Shown: positions 45,812 through 57,897, numbered from the stretch's first letter. The stretch: DNA of 64,000 nucleotides from Onchidella celtica (GCA_963931925.1 OZ007569.1:15724045-15788044); one strand, 5' to 3'. Notes: a model not told the origin generated them from the letters alone. Numbers and translations: made by a program.

Positions 45812-45840
45812 TAAAATAAATGCTGCAATAAAGGGTTTTC
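45812..45840 (+). terminator. Possible polyadenylation signals
   Basis: AATAAA occurs twice within about 20 bases (AAAATAAATGCTGCAATAAAGG), followed by a GT-rich stretch. It could end a plus-strand transcript from the repeat-rich region to the left. No upstream coding exon supports it. Confidence 0.3.
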
Positions 45841-46106
45841 AATCCAGTGTTTTGCGTTCTTACTTTATGAATGACTGTGTGTGATCTGAGGTTATTGTGC
45901 TGTAACAGATGAGATATCGCAAAAGTGTTATGCGTTTTATCCACAAATTAAAAACCAGAGTAAAATTCAGACTGAAAATACATGACTTCATGGAAAAAGT
46001 ACATATAATTCTGAATACAGCTGTGTATAGTCGTGAAATTGTCATCTTTTGGATTAAAAAAGTTCCATAAAGGATTGTCTAAGAATGTTCCAGGAGCCTA
46101 TGTTTA

Positions 46107-47185
46107 ATGTACCTGCAATAAAACAATTACTGCTTGTATACTTCTCTCATTGTTAAGTGTAATGGTGCGTCATCAGAGCCATTGGTCGTTGCGTAAAAAA
46201 TCGATAAAGGTGAGGGCACGGCCTTTGACTTGTAAATTTAAGCTTGTTATATAGCGGTATAGGAGTTGGGAGCCGGCGTAGGGTGGGGGTTATAGAAGTT
46301 GAGAAACTCATGTGTCACAATTCCAATAGTCCCTAAACATAAAATTTAAGGACCTTTGTGGACTTCCTTGGACAAAAGCTAAAGACTTTTTGAGGATCTC
46401 CTGAGACTACTTTGTCTCAGCTTCTTTTTAAGGTGCACTCAGAGTGGGCGCTGCTTGGACGCTGCTTGGAGGCCCCAAAAGGGGCGAGCATGCGGCCTGG
46501 AGGAGACAGAGTGGAAGCCTCTCTCGGGTCGCTCCCCCAGAATATTCATTACCGTGCAGGATGGACGAAGGAATCCTTCAATTAATGATTTTGTATTGAT
46601 TATGAAACAAAGGTTAAACAGGCGCCGTTATTGGGTCCACAAAATTCACCAGTGCCGTTCTACATATGACGAATACTATCATTTAATGGAACAAGTATTT
46701 TCAGATGATGAAAAATGTTTGACGTACCCGGTATATAAGGATGAAATCCTCTACTTTCAAGCTACTCCTTGCCAAAGTTGGACCATACCTAGAAAAAAGA
46801 ACCACCAACTTTCTAAAACCATTGTCACCAGAAGAACTCCTGGTTATCACGTTAAGGTAATATATGAATGAATAAATAAATGTGGCCTGAAAGGGGCGAG
46901 AAAATTAGTGCGGCTCTAAACCACCACGCTGCAAGTTTTTTGGTGCGTCCAAGGTGCCCCTGTGGTGAGAGGGAGTGGCAAGCAAGGTGCTTCCACGCTG
47001 TCTTCGGTAATGCATTTCTTGTTGTCTTAATTTTGGTCGCTGCAAAATGGTGGAGCGGCCAAATGGAAGTGCGTACACGTTTAGGATCCTATGTATAAGT
47101 ATTTGCAATAAAACAAATTCCTAACATTGTTAAATGTAATGGTGCGCTATCAGAGTGGATGTACAATATCGATAAAGCCGAGCCA
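46107..47185. repeat. Direct repeats around the Harbinger fragment
   Basis: TGCAATAAAACAA, ATTGTTAA(A/G)TGTAATGGTGCG, ATCAGAG and TCGATAAAG occur in the same order at 46113-46208 and 47103-47180. They flank a segment with a transposase-like frame and may be parts of one duplicated or composite repeat. Confidence 0.6.
46500..46872 (+). pseudogene. PIF/Harbinger transposase N-terminal fragment, frame-broken
   Basis: The frame has RRRYWVHKIHQCRSTYDEYYHL followed by DDEKCLTY, which matches the N-terminal signature of PIF/Harbinger (HARBI1-type) nucleases: an Arg-rich run, W-V-x-P/K-I-x-x-R, a YHHL-like block and an acidic F-x-x-Y/F block. The continuation KKRTTNFLKPLSPEELLVITLR lies in another frame (about 46790-46857), so one or more indels separate them. 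It ends at a possible donor (TTAAG, GTAATA). The DDE nuclease core is missing here. The first ~20 residues of the 46455 frame are probably not transposase. Confidence 0.6.
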
Positions 47186-47466
47186 TAACCAAAAAAAAAT
47201 AATAAATCGCGAAACTTTTTTTCCTTGAACCACAACGTGACAAAGTAAATTATGACAATCTGGTATTTTAAGGGCTCTAAAGGACTTTTGAACAAAGTTT
47301 GAATATTAAGGACTTTTTAAGGCCTTAAAATAGTATTTTTATAGTAATGTTCGATCTTATTGGACTTTTAGTGATCTGTTTCTAAAATCATCTGACTAGG
47401 CATCAATAAGCTTTTGACAATACTGCAAGTACCTGTCAGTTTCAATAGAATAGGGGCTTCCATGAT

Positions 47467-48238
47467 TTGGTACATCCGGTGGTCAAGAAAATATACCAAT
47501 TCTTTGCACACTTCTCCTCTACTTCTCCAGACATAACAACTGAAATAAATGCCAGAATAGGAAAGGCGGCCACAGCTTTTGGCAAACTCTCAAAAAGGGT
47601 GTGGAACAATAGCAAGCTGACCATCAAAACAAAGGTACTCGTGTACCAAACTTGCGTCCTAAGCACCCTGCTGTATGGCTCAGAGACATGGACCACCTAC
47701 TCCAAACATGAAAGATCCCTCAACTCCTTCCACCTGCGCTGCCTACGCAAAATTCTCAAGATCAAGTGGCAAGACAGGATCTCAAATATCGAAGTTCTGA
47801 GCCGAGCCAACATTCCATCAACTCAGGCTCTCCTAGGCAAAAAAAAGACTGCGGTGGCTTGGACATCTCCACCGTATGGAAAATGATCGCATCCCCAGAC
47901 AAATTCTCTACGGGGAACTTGCTACTGGCAACCGACCCAGAGGTAGGCCACATCTGCGATTCAAAGACACTTGCAAGGTCACGATGAAAGCATTCAACAT
48001 CGACCCCAATGAATGGGAGAACCTTGCAAATGATCGAAGCAGATGGAGACAAAAATTGCGCAGTGGCACGCTCGCAATAGACTTCAAGGCAAAAGAAACA
48101 TACCTGACAAAACGACAGAGGCGGAATGAAAACACTCGCCAAAGTGAACCCAAAAGACTGACCTGCAATCACTGCCATCGCACTCTCGGGTCAAACATTG
48201 GTAGAATAAGCCACGAGAGAAGCTGTCAGTCAAAATGA
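47467..48238 (+). pseudogene. LINE RT C-terminal fragment with zinc finger
   Basis: The frame 47467-47886 contains EINARIGKAATAFGKLSKRVW and QTCVLSTLLYGSETWTTYSKHERSL, typical of the region after the RT palm in RTE/L1-like endonuclease-RT proteins. It breaks at an A-run (about 47839-47846). The following frame resumes with LRWLGHLHRMENDRIPRQ and runs to 48238, ending in a C-x2-C-x12-H-x3-C finger (CNHCHRTLG...SHERSC). The RT active site and endonuclease are absent, so this is a 5'-truncated, one-frameshift copy. Confidence 0.82.
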
Positions 48239-48399
48239 AAGTGAATATTCTAGCTGCTAAGACCGTCTGTAAAGACGCTAAAGGCCATATATCTCCTCTA
48301 CTTATCATCTGAGTTTCTAGTTTGTCAACAGTTGTGTTAAAAGTTCTGAAATGAAATTTGCCTCTGGCACTGAAAAAAAAATGTACGTTACGGTACACC

Positions 48400-48910
48400 T
48401 TTTTGCCTTTCTGTGGTGCCCCATAACCCTGAATGCCCTGAGCACCGGCTTATTTTGCTTAATTGCTTATTTTGGCTACCCATTAAGGAGAGAATAGACT
48501 TCGCGATTTTGTGATTCATTTTTAAATCTTTGAACGGGCTGGCCCCAGAATATCTTTCAGCTAGTGGAATTATACCAACCATCACGCACTTTAAAATCAG
48601 TAGACGCGAAACTTCTTGACACGCCCACTGTCAGATTGTCGCCTAATAGAAAGGCTTTTATCTATTGGTGGGCCTAAATCGTGGAACAACATTAGCGTTG
48701 GCACCAGGAAAATTGAGAACGTTGTCACATTTATGAAAAGGCTGAAAACAAAATTGTATGGGACTTTGTCCTGAAATTGAATGATGCTCTTTTTTTTTTT
48801 TTTGGTCTCAGGATTGAGAATGAGAGTAGATCAAGTGTTTTTTAATTTGCGTGAGTGGATTTGAGCGCTATACAGTTAATTATTGCTTTACATTAGGCCT
48901 ACATTACATT
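48400..48910 (+). pseudogene. Decayed CR1-like LINE 3' end, copy 1
   Basis: Degenerate coding remnants with conceptual NGLAPEYLSELV-like and DAKLLDTPTVRLS-like stretches, interrupted by stops, then a tail with GAGCGCTATACAGTTAATTATTG. It is the same family as 53190-54010. Only the C-terminus and 3' tail remain. Confidence 0.65.
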
Positions 48911-49137
48911 ATATTATTAATGGGTAATCCAGGCCTGATGTTTCCAAATCATTGTTCGTGACATGACTGAAATTAGTAAAGTAGGCCTAATATGCTGTAT
49001 ATGCTTTGGTACGGTGTAGTAAATGACCAGACCACATAGCAAACAGATAACAAGGTGCTTTGATGAACTAGTTGGCCCCCTGACACGGGGAATACACAGA
49101 TGTGATTTTTAAAGTTTCGATCACAATTAATCTTGAG
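48911..49137. other. Repeat copy hosting the foldback insertion (left part)
   Basis: GGCCCCCTGACAC...CACAGATGTGATTTTTAAAGTT matches a related sequence at 58168-58215 that has no insertion. Confidence 0.55.
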
Positions 49138-50030
49138 TACCGGTGTAGCAGGCCAGATTATACCCCCACCAGACTATGCCCGGGGTATATTCTGGGCTAG
49201 GCCAGTTTATACCCCGGAGTTTACTTTGGGCTAGGCCAGACTATACCCCCCCCCCCCCAGTCCAGATTATACCCCCTACTTTTTTTTAAAAACAAGTCAA
49301 GACCGCAGTTTATTTCAACTTTAGTTTGAATTGTCCATTATCACTGTCATCAGATATCATACTGAAGCATACATTTTTGACTCTTGTAAATTATGATACA
49401 TTTAAAAGGAAATAAACATGCTTAAAAAGCATTGATATACAAGAGGATTGAAAATCCATTGAAACTGATATGATTATACTTTAACACTAATTTTACTTGT
49501 CCGTTGGTATTATTATTGTTTTGGTTTTTTTATAATTAGTTGTCCATGAGTTAAACATGCATTGTGATTTTTTTGTTTGGCCCCACTAACATATACTTAG
49601 TGGCAAGGTATGAACTAATTATAAGACTCATAAGTGTAAAGTTATCTGTATTTTATTTTAATTTTTGAAAATCAGAAATGTGCTTGATATGTCGGAACAA
49701 TTAGATCTACATACAAAGTTACACTGATGCAGAGAGAAAGGCCAGGAAAGAATACATAGAGAAAAAAACAACAACATTTTAACAACTGAACTGGCAGATG
49801 ATGCAATTCCATCATCCAGCAGACATTAAATACTTCACACAAAACTAAATACATACTAAAATTGTTTCACATAATGAATTTAACCTGTCCAGATCTAGTT
49901 GAAACGTTACAGAAAGCTAACCAGTAATATACAATAATAACAATAAGAACACCAAATCATCTTATTTACTCTTGAAAATAAAGAGAATATAATCAATATC
50001 AGAATCACCATCATCTTGGAATAATATAAA

Positions 50031-51023
50031 TGTAACAAGATGGTGGCTGGTGGGGGTGAAGGTGTAGATATGGTGTAGATGAACCATTCATGCGGGTTCA
50101 CTCTTGTTACTGCGGCTGGTTAGGCCGCAACATTCACTCGGTTCGTGCCAGGGCGGTAAAACTGCTCACACTGTCAAAGAAGAATATGTCTATTGTAGGG
50201 CACAAAAGACGTTTATTCAATAACACACACACCTGCTCTCGACTGGGGGAAGAGACGCAGTCGTGTAACAGTATACCAATTAACAAGACAAATATATACA
50301 TGTAATGTCACATGGCATAGTTAACACGACTAGCATAATAATAATACATGTATAAAACGTAAATAAATCAAGAGTGAAAATAATAAACACAACATGAGAT
50401 GTGCGATATCAGAGAGAGAGAGAGAAAGAGAGAACAATATTATCCAAAGACTTCTAAACATTCAGTACGCACTAATATCATGGTCGTCGATATAACATAA
50501 CATTAGTGAGCAAACAGTCTGCTCGGTTAGGCTAACAGTATACGGTATTTCAGTACATGTGTCTAAAACAATATAAACAGCATAACCACCGGACTCTTAT
50601 ATTATGATAGTGTCTGGTATCATAACTTCCAGAGTCGAATACACTTATGAGGAAAATATATCTATTGTTTACAGAGTTACACTTATCGTAAATATCTGAT
50701 AGCATCTGATATTATCATCTTAAAATCAGCAAGAACAGTATTATAAGTATTAAAGAGCACGTACCTGTCAAAGAAGAATATAAGTCTATTGTAGGGCACA
50801 AAAGACGTTTATTCAATAACACACACACCTGCTCTCGACTGGGGGAAGAGACGCAGTGCTTGGGGCTTGACAGGCCCGGGGTTTTATACGATTCTTTCCC
50901 ATCCTCCCACGGTCTTGGGGGCGGGTCAGTCTAACTGTCGCTCACAGTTAAGCACTGTGATTGGAACACGCTCCTACGCTCCTTTAAGACAAAATACTGA
51001 ATCCCAAAATACCACATACCACA
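50031..51023. mobile_element. LTR-like insertion nested in the foldback left arm
   Basis: This 993-bp segment begins TGTAACAAG, ends ACCACA and is absent from the corresponding place in the right arm. TAAA flanks both sides (50027-50030 and 51024-51027; ATAAA if the final A is shared). TG...CA termini and a 4-5 bp duplication fit a solo LTR. Orientation and family are unknown; the first seven bases match those of the element B LTR, the rest does not. Confidence 0.65.
50172..50857. repeat. ~88-bp direct repeats inside the nested insertion
   Basis: GTCAAAGAAGAATAT, TCTATTGTAGGGCACAAAAG, ACGTTTATTCAATAACACAC and CTGCTCTCGACTGGGGGAAG occur at about 50173-50262 and again at 50767-50857 with one small indel. 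Confidence 0.9.
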
Positions 51024-53189
51024 TAAAGATAAGAGGGAATATAAAAATGACCTACACATCATTCTAGAATCTATAAGCATCAATAATATGTGTGTATATA
51101 TACCAAGTACATGTAAAGAAAAATGTGTTAAATCTTTTCAACTATTCAAGTAGAACTGGACTGAAAGCTTTAGCGAAGTAGCTTTGATAGTCATGTAAAA
51201 TGACAGATTAAATCCACTGAGACAACAGTGCATTGCAGAAAGTAATTACAGTATGTTATGGTAAAAATTCAATGGATCATGTTGCATGAACATGTCTTGT
51301 TAGTAAATTCTTTGATAGCCTATCTGTAGAAATGTATACATTTTATGTAGCTCATGGTTTAAGGCACTGGATTACTTTCACTCACATTCGTTGGCATGTT
51401 GTAGTTGTTTTTGTAGTTGGTTGCCATTGAGTAAAATTTGCACGGTACTGTTTGTTTGGCCCTGACATACACTTAGTCCCAATGGATGAAATAATTAACG
51501 GACTCATAAAAATGAAGTCATTTTAAATATTTTTTTGTGTACTAATACACAGTTGTTAAATCCCTTGGCAAGGGACGTGTTAAGCTTAGGCAGGTAAAGA
51601 CGGACAAGGTCTTTTTTTAAAATTATTATTATTTCACTCGCGGGTGACATACCCTTATTTACTATAATACATAGGTTCACTCTTTCAAAAGCCTTGCAAA
51701 CTAATCCAGTGTCTTAAACCGTAATGTACATGAAATGTATATCTTTCTACAAATAACCTATCAAAGAATGATACTCACTAACAAGAAATACTGTTAATGT
51801 AACATATGATCCATTGAATTTTGCCTCAACATGCTATAGATCTAATTACATGTACCTTTTACAATGCACTACTTTTGTCTCTGTGGACTTACTCTGTCAG
51901 CCTACACAACTGTCAAGGCTATTTCACTAAAGCTTTCTGTCCAGTTTTACTTGAATATTTGAAAAGATTTAACACATTTTTTATATATAGTTGATACACA
52001 TACATTGCTGCTTATAAATTCTAGAATGATTTGTAGGCATACGCTGCCATTTTTACACTCCCTCTCATATCTTTGCAATTTCCAAGATGATGATGATGAT
52101 TCTGCAATCTGATATTGATATTTCTCTATATTTTCAAGAGTAAATAACATGATTTCGTGCTCTTATTGTTATCATTATTACTGGTTAGCATTCTGTAACG
52201 TTTCAAGTGGATCTGGACAGGTGGAGTTTATCAGTCGCAAACATTTAGTGCCTATTTAGTTTTATGTCTGCTGGATGATGGAATTGCACTACCTGTCAGT
52301 TGGATCATCATTATGTTTTTTTTGTTTTTTTCTGTGTGTTCTTTTCTGGCCTTTTCTCTCTACATCATTGTAACAAAAAATACAATGCATGTTTTACTCA
52401 TGGCCAACCAACTATCAAAATAATAATAATAATAATAATAATAATATCATCAAAACACACGAGTGAAATTAATGCTGAAGTCTAATCATGTCAGTTTGAA
52501 TGGATACTCAACTCTTTTGTATATCAATGCATTTTAATGCATGTTTGTTCCTCCTAAAATGTATCATGATTTACAGGAGTCGAGAATGTATGTATGTACA
52601 CCAAAGTAAACTAAGGCTGAAATAAACTGTTATTATTATTTTCTCTAAATTGCATTATGACTTGTTGGTGTCAAGAATGTGTTCATGTATGTATTAATAT
52701 GATATCTGATGACAGTGATGAAGAACAGGCTGAAATAAACTGTGGTCTTGACTTGTTTTTAAAGAAAAAGCAGGGGGTATAATCTGGACTAGGGGGGTAT
52801 AGTCTGGCCTAGCCCAAAGTAACCCCGGGGTATAAACTGGCCTAGCCCAGAATATACCCCGGGGTATATTTTGGGCTAGGCCAGTTTAACCCCGGGTATA
52901 TTCTGGGCGGGGGGTATATTTTGGCCTGTTACACCGGTATGTTTGAATAAATTTCCTGTCAAACCTTTTAAGTCTACTCAAAGAAAAATAATGCTTTTTT
53001 TCCCTCCAGCTCATTCAACTCAGTTATGGCACAAAATATACGAACATGTTAAAAATATAGCGAACTTCAAGACCTTTTAATATATGCCCACCAACCCTTT
53101 ACGCTGTTCTATAGGTAATATGATATTTAAAATTTTAAAATACCATTTAAAGTTCAGCGGTTAAAAAGCCTTCCTTGACTACATTGGAG

Positions 53190-54010
53190 GCCTTACTTCC
53201 TTCATAATATGCAGTGAGGAATCTAGGTGCTTATTTTAAGCCTGATCTCTCAATGCAAACTCATGTTACTAAAGTCTGCCAAGCTGCTCATTTCCATCTC
53301 CGAACTATAAGAAACATCAGAAATTTGATAAATCAAAGCATGACAAAATTCTTGTACATGCATTTATTACTATTATTATAGTAGACTTGCTAATTGCAAA
53401 CTCATGGTTACTTGGAATTCCAAAATGTACTCTAAATCATTTTAAGAAAATTCAAATACATCAGCCAGATTAAAATCACCATCACATCCATAATCAAATA
53501 TTCTTCCAATTCTTAAGTCACTCCACTGGCTACCCATTATGATTAAGGAAATAATATACTTTAAGTTTTTATGCTTTATTTTTAAATGTTTAAAGGGGAT
53601 AGCCCGAGAATATCTTTCAGAGCTAGTGGAATCATACCAACCATCAAGCACTTTAAGATCATTAGACGCGAAACTTCTTGAAACACCCACAGTCAGATTG
53701 TCGTTTGGTGAAAAGACTTAATTTTTCTACTGGTGGGTCTACATTGTGGAACAACATCAGCGTTGACACAAGGACACATGAAAATATCGTCACATTTAAA
53801 AATAAGCTCAAAACAGAAACTGAATGATGTCCCTTTTTGGTCTCAGAGCTCTGAGGATGAGAGTAGATCAAGTGTTTGTTAATGTGTGTGAGTGGGAGCA
53901 TGATGCATTGATTTTAAATTAATCTTGTTTTTAAGTTTAGTTCAGCGCCTTAGGGCACATCATTTTCTGTGGATTTTAGCGCTATATGAGTTAATTATTG
54001 CATACTACAT
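53190..54010 (+). pseudogene. Decayed CR1-like LINE 3' end, copy 2
   Basis: Conceptual blocks NLGAYFKPDLSMQTHVTKVCQ and AAHFHLRTIRNIRNLI (about 53220-53325) belong to the region after the RT YADD motif. Later remnants match copy 1 (YLSELVESYQPSSTLRSLDAK, 53600-53660), and the tail TTAGCGCTATATGAGTTAATTATTG lies at about 53976-54000. Multiple stops and frameshifts are present. Confidence 0.75.
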
Positions 54011-54299
54011 ATGTCGTCTTTTTTCCTTGAACTTTAAAGCCTTAATTTCATCTCCATGTTTCTTGCATTCATTTGTGATCGTGTACGAGAAACATACAAG
54101 TAGCAAATAGATATGACAAACAAAAAAAAAGTTAATAAAAGGAGATGATGAATGCCCCGCCTTGAGGAAATGTGAATGAAATACAGGCAGTGAATATGGG
54201 GCGGGAGAATTTCATCATCTTTTTCCAGACATATCCTGTGATTATAATATTTATTTTATAGGTCACTGTATTTTGCTAATGTAAATTATCACGAAGGCC

Positions 54300-54483
54300 T
54301 GTTAGCAGTCTTCTTTTTTTGGAGTTGTTTCTGCTGGGTAACCGGAAATTACATCATGAAAACTTATTGGTCAGCTTTCGCAATCAAGGATCATCTACCA
54401 GAACGTTTGTAAATTTCGATCGTAACATTTCCGAGTCGTCAAGTTCATTCTAACTTAGTCTACGTCAGCCGATAGTTTCACAG
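54300..54483 (+). promoter_or_regulatory. Putative promoter and non-coding first exon of the mucin-like gene
   Basis: A donor-like CACAG then GTAGGT sits at 54483/54484 and can pair in sense with the acceptor at 57896-57897. An inverted CCAAT box (TTATTGGTCAGC) lies near 54364-54375, about 110 bp before the donor; no TATA box is seen. No transcript evidence is available, so the first exon could lie elsewhere. Confidence 0.35.
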
Positions 54484-57400
54484 GTAGGTGGTACTTTGTA
54501 AAAAGAAATGATTATGAATTGGTGAACAGGTTTTGTTGCTGTTTTTCTGGGGAGTCTTATCTTTCACTAGACTACTTTAAGTTTCAGCTTGAAGTTTTAG
54601 TCCGTCATCGCCTTCTCCCTTCTTGAATTACTAGTCTAGATCTAGATCTAGATCTAAATTAGGCTGGGCTCTGGATTCTAGATCTAAATCTACAAGCATC
54701 TGTTTACTTCTTTCATATTTGGATATGATTGCAGACAGACTTTATTTTATCATTCCAGTTAGTAAATTGACAATTAAAAAAAAAATAATTGATACATTTC
54801 ATGTAATTGTAGGCCTAGAGTCTAGTTGACTTAGATCTATATGGCTTGAGTCTGTCTATGGTTGTGCCACTCCCATTTAAAAGTAGGCTAGTCTAGATCC
54901 TACATCTTTTTAAACAAGTATCCTTGTCAGCTTTTGGGAAGGACAAAGATCTTTTTAACAAAGATTTCACTGTTGTGTTGTGGAGGGGGCAATAGATGGA
55001 AATGGTCTTTCAACTTTCACGAACATTAGTTAGGCCTGCTGATCTACTTTACTGTATGGGCTTCTATAGGCCCAAGCCAGCTAAGGGCCTAAAGGCATTA
55101 TTAGCTGAAGATGTTTGTTGTTGTTGTTTTTAATGTAAAATGTGGTTGTAATAACATGGTTTGTGTCAGTGTCAAAAATCAGTTTCTTAAAAATATAAGA
55201 GCAGAAGTAACATGAATGATGGCAGCCATAAACAAGGAGAGTAAAAAATCAGATGTGTGTTTTGACCCAAGATTCATTCATAACTTTATCTGGCAACTAA
55301 GTAAAAGGAATGTGTAACTGAGTAAAAGTTACTAAAAGACAAAAATAATGCATTGGGAATCTTTAAGAGTTACTGTGTCTGGCCTGGTGGTAATTCTAAA
55401 TTAATTGCAATCTCAAGATTAATGTGGAGGGGAGGCATATGTATGAAGAAGCAGGATTTGCCAGGGGTGAAATTAATCAGTATGAGGAAGCTTCCAAAAC
55501 CCTTAATTAATAAGAATCTGACTTAAAGTATTTGAAAAGCCTAATAATTATGATTTGAACTGGAGGAGAGGAGAAGCTGCAATGCTGAAAAGTCCTAAGT
55601 ACACATTCAAATTATCTCAGTTTCCAATGGAAGTGAGTTAGACCACATGGGCACAAATAATGTCTAACTGATGCTGTAAGACCAAGATGATGAAAATTAT
55701 TGTTCACATCAGCCTTTGGAAAAGGCCACTGGCAGTGAAATTATTAGGATTTACCACATTACCAGTCCCTAAATTGTTCGGAGCCAACCCTCCCTACTGC
55801 CGTTGTGGGGATGGGGGGTGGGCCTCTTTGTGATATGAACTGCTCATGGTTTTAAATTAACTTTTAAAGCAGTGTAGTGAAGTGTCTGCAGTAAGTTGTA
55901 ACCCACAAACCCTAATTTTTATTTCTGGAAGGTTTGTTCCATCCTGCGCAGTGTTGAAAAACTAGTTAAAAAGTTTATTAAGCTTTAATTATTTAAGAAC
56001 TGAGTGGAAGGTACAGTGGAAGAAATTTTTAAGAAACTTGGAAAAGCCCTTTAGAAGGAGAAACTGTGCAAATCCAGAGATAAAAACAAAGTGCCATTTA
56101 ACTGGTAATGTAAATAACACTACTTCAGCAAATACCACATCACTAAAAAAAAGTAAAATTTATATGAAGCTTTTCCACCGACCAATCAGTCCACGCCTGT
56201 GAAGTGTTGCAACCAGTTACCTTCACGTTTTACTCCACAGACAGCTCTTCTCATAAATAGCTGCCCATTCTGTACTAAGATGTATCCATGCCATTTGACT
56301 TTTGTTAAATGCTGGAGCATGACATGCATTTATAACAAAAGAAGAGAGGGGGAAAGGAAAAGACAAATTACATTAATACTAGTGGGAAGAAGTTAGGGGA
56401 AACCTGTTTTTGGAATGAGCCTGACCGTGCATTGTAATCATATGATCAGTGAGTGAAGCAGCAGGGAGGAAGTAAGAGGAAGATTTGAGAAGGAGAGGTG
56501 AAGATTAAATGAAATTGAAACAACAGAGAATGCGTGCAATAGCGGAGCGAAAAGGAGATTTCAAAATATGAGGGAAGATTGACATGGGAGACAGAAAGGA
56601 ATGATTTCAGAGAAACCAGTACTGTATTGGTGCATTTCAGAACTCTACTAGCTATGTAATTTGAAAGATGCCTACTCAAAACTTTTGTAATATTTTCACT
56701 CTGAATTTTGTCATTGATAATAATAATAATAAAACATATTACATGTAATATAATATGTACCACCCTACCACCACCCTTCCCTAATTTCTATGTGTCAGGT
56801 CATCATTGATAAGATTTCACACTGAGCATGATGAGTGCCTCATTGCCTTGAGCAGGGACAGAAAACGCCAAGAAAAATAACAAAATAAAAATCCTCTGCA
56901 GGGACCTCCTCCTGCCCCTTATGAAATTAATATGTCAACATCCTTCTTACTAAGCAGTAAGGCTGTTACAGTGGAGGGTTGTTATTAGGTGTGCTGTAGA
57001 GCTGATAACAGAGTGGGGTATCTGTTTGCTAGACACGTGACATCCAAAAAATCTGCACACAAATTACAGTTTATTACAGTGTAAGATTACACACAGTGAT
57101 AAAACCACTGCTGTAGTGTGTACACTGATAAAGCTGTGGGTGTTGGAGAAATGAGTGAACACTTTAAAGGGAAATGATTAGATGTTTATAAGGTAAAGTA
57201 ATTTCAAATTGTCTTGGTCATGTCATGTTCAGATTGTTTAAAAGTTTTAAAGTTACCTTGGAAGAAAAGTCTATTTTGGAAGTTGGCAGCTGTGCAGTGA
57301 AAATCTACACAACAAAGGTAAAGACCTGGAAATACAGACACTCCATCTGGCAAATTTATAGTCTCACTTAAATCAGCAGTTCCCAACCTTTTCTATGCTC

Positions 57401-57897
57401 TGCACCCTAGGAAACTTCTGATACATTCTTGCACCTCGTACAAAACTACTATCTAGTAATGAATTATACATGTTGTACACTGTTATTTTAAGATTTCCAA
57501 ATCCAAGTTTTTGCACCTCCTGAAATATTGGGTGCAAGAACCCCCCGGTTTGGAACCCCTGAGTTAAACGATCTGTGTTTTTCATGTTTGGATTTGCATT
57601 TAATTGTCATTGGCTGCGCTAGTACGTTGTTACCTGCGCCATGTAATGAAGAAAGGTATACATATTCCACAAACAAAGGTGAATTTGACCTAGAAGGATA
57701 GACAGTATATTTTTCTGAAACATTAGCAGATCTGTATAAATGCTGCTTCAACTGTCTTGGATTGTTTAGTATATATTATGCAGTTGTAAAGCTCTGTTGC
57801 TTCCAGCAGCAAAATTCACTTGTTTGATCTGAAAATGTGGCAAGGCAGTTTAAGCAGTTTCAACCATTGTGGTATTTTCCATTGTAGGTCAAACAAG
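54484..57897 (+). other. Putative first intron of the mucin-like gene
   Basis: It contains (TCTAGA)n at about 54634-54656, a hAT-like MITE at 57374-57561 and otherwise AT-rich DNA with no exon I can support. Confidence 0.4.
57374..57561. mobile_element. hAT-like MITE (188 bp)
   Basis: The termini CAGCAGTTCCCAACC and GGTTTGGAACCCCTG are inverted copies. They are flanked by 8-bp imperfect duplications ACTTAAAT (57366-57373) and AGTTAAAC (57562-57569), six of eight matching. Short size, CAG...CTG ends and 8-bp target fit a non-autonomous hAT element. Confidence 0.7.

Larger units (their letters stand above)
49140..52937. mobile_element. Foldback (palindromic) element on a TA target
   Basis: The two ends are inverted copies starting CCGGTGTARCAGGCC and continuing with alternating GGGGTATA and CTGGGCTAGGCCAG words (49140-49270 and 52780-52937). 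The inversion continues inward: 49290-50030 pairs with 52060-52770, and 51030-51400 pairs with 51690-51990, with visible substitutions and indels. A TA dinucleotide flanks both tips (49138-49139, 52938-52939), as for Tc1/mariner-type insertion. No transposase frame exists, so it is non-autonomous. The spacer (about 51415-51530) also repeats, in direct orientation, part of the left arm (49531-49640). Confidence 0.82.
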
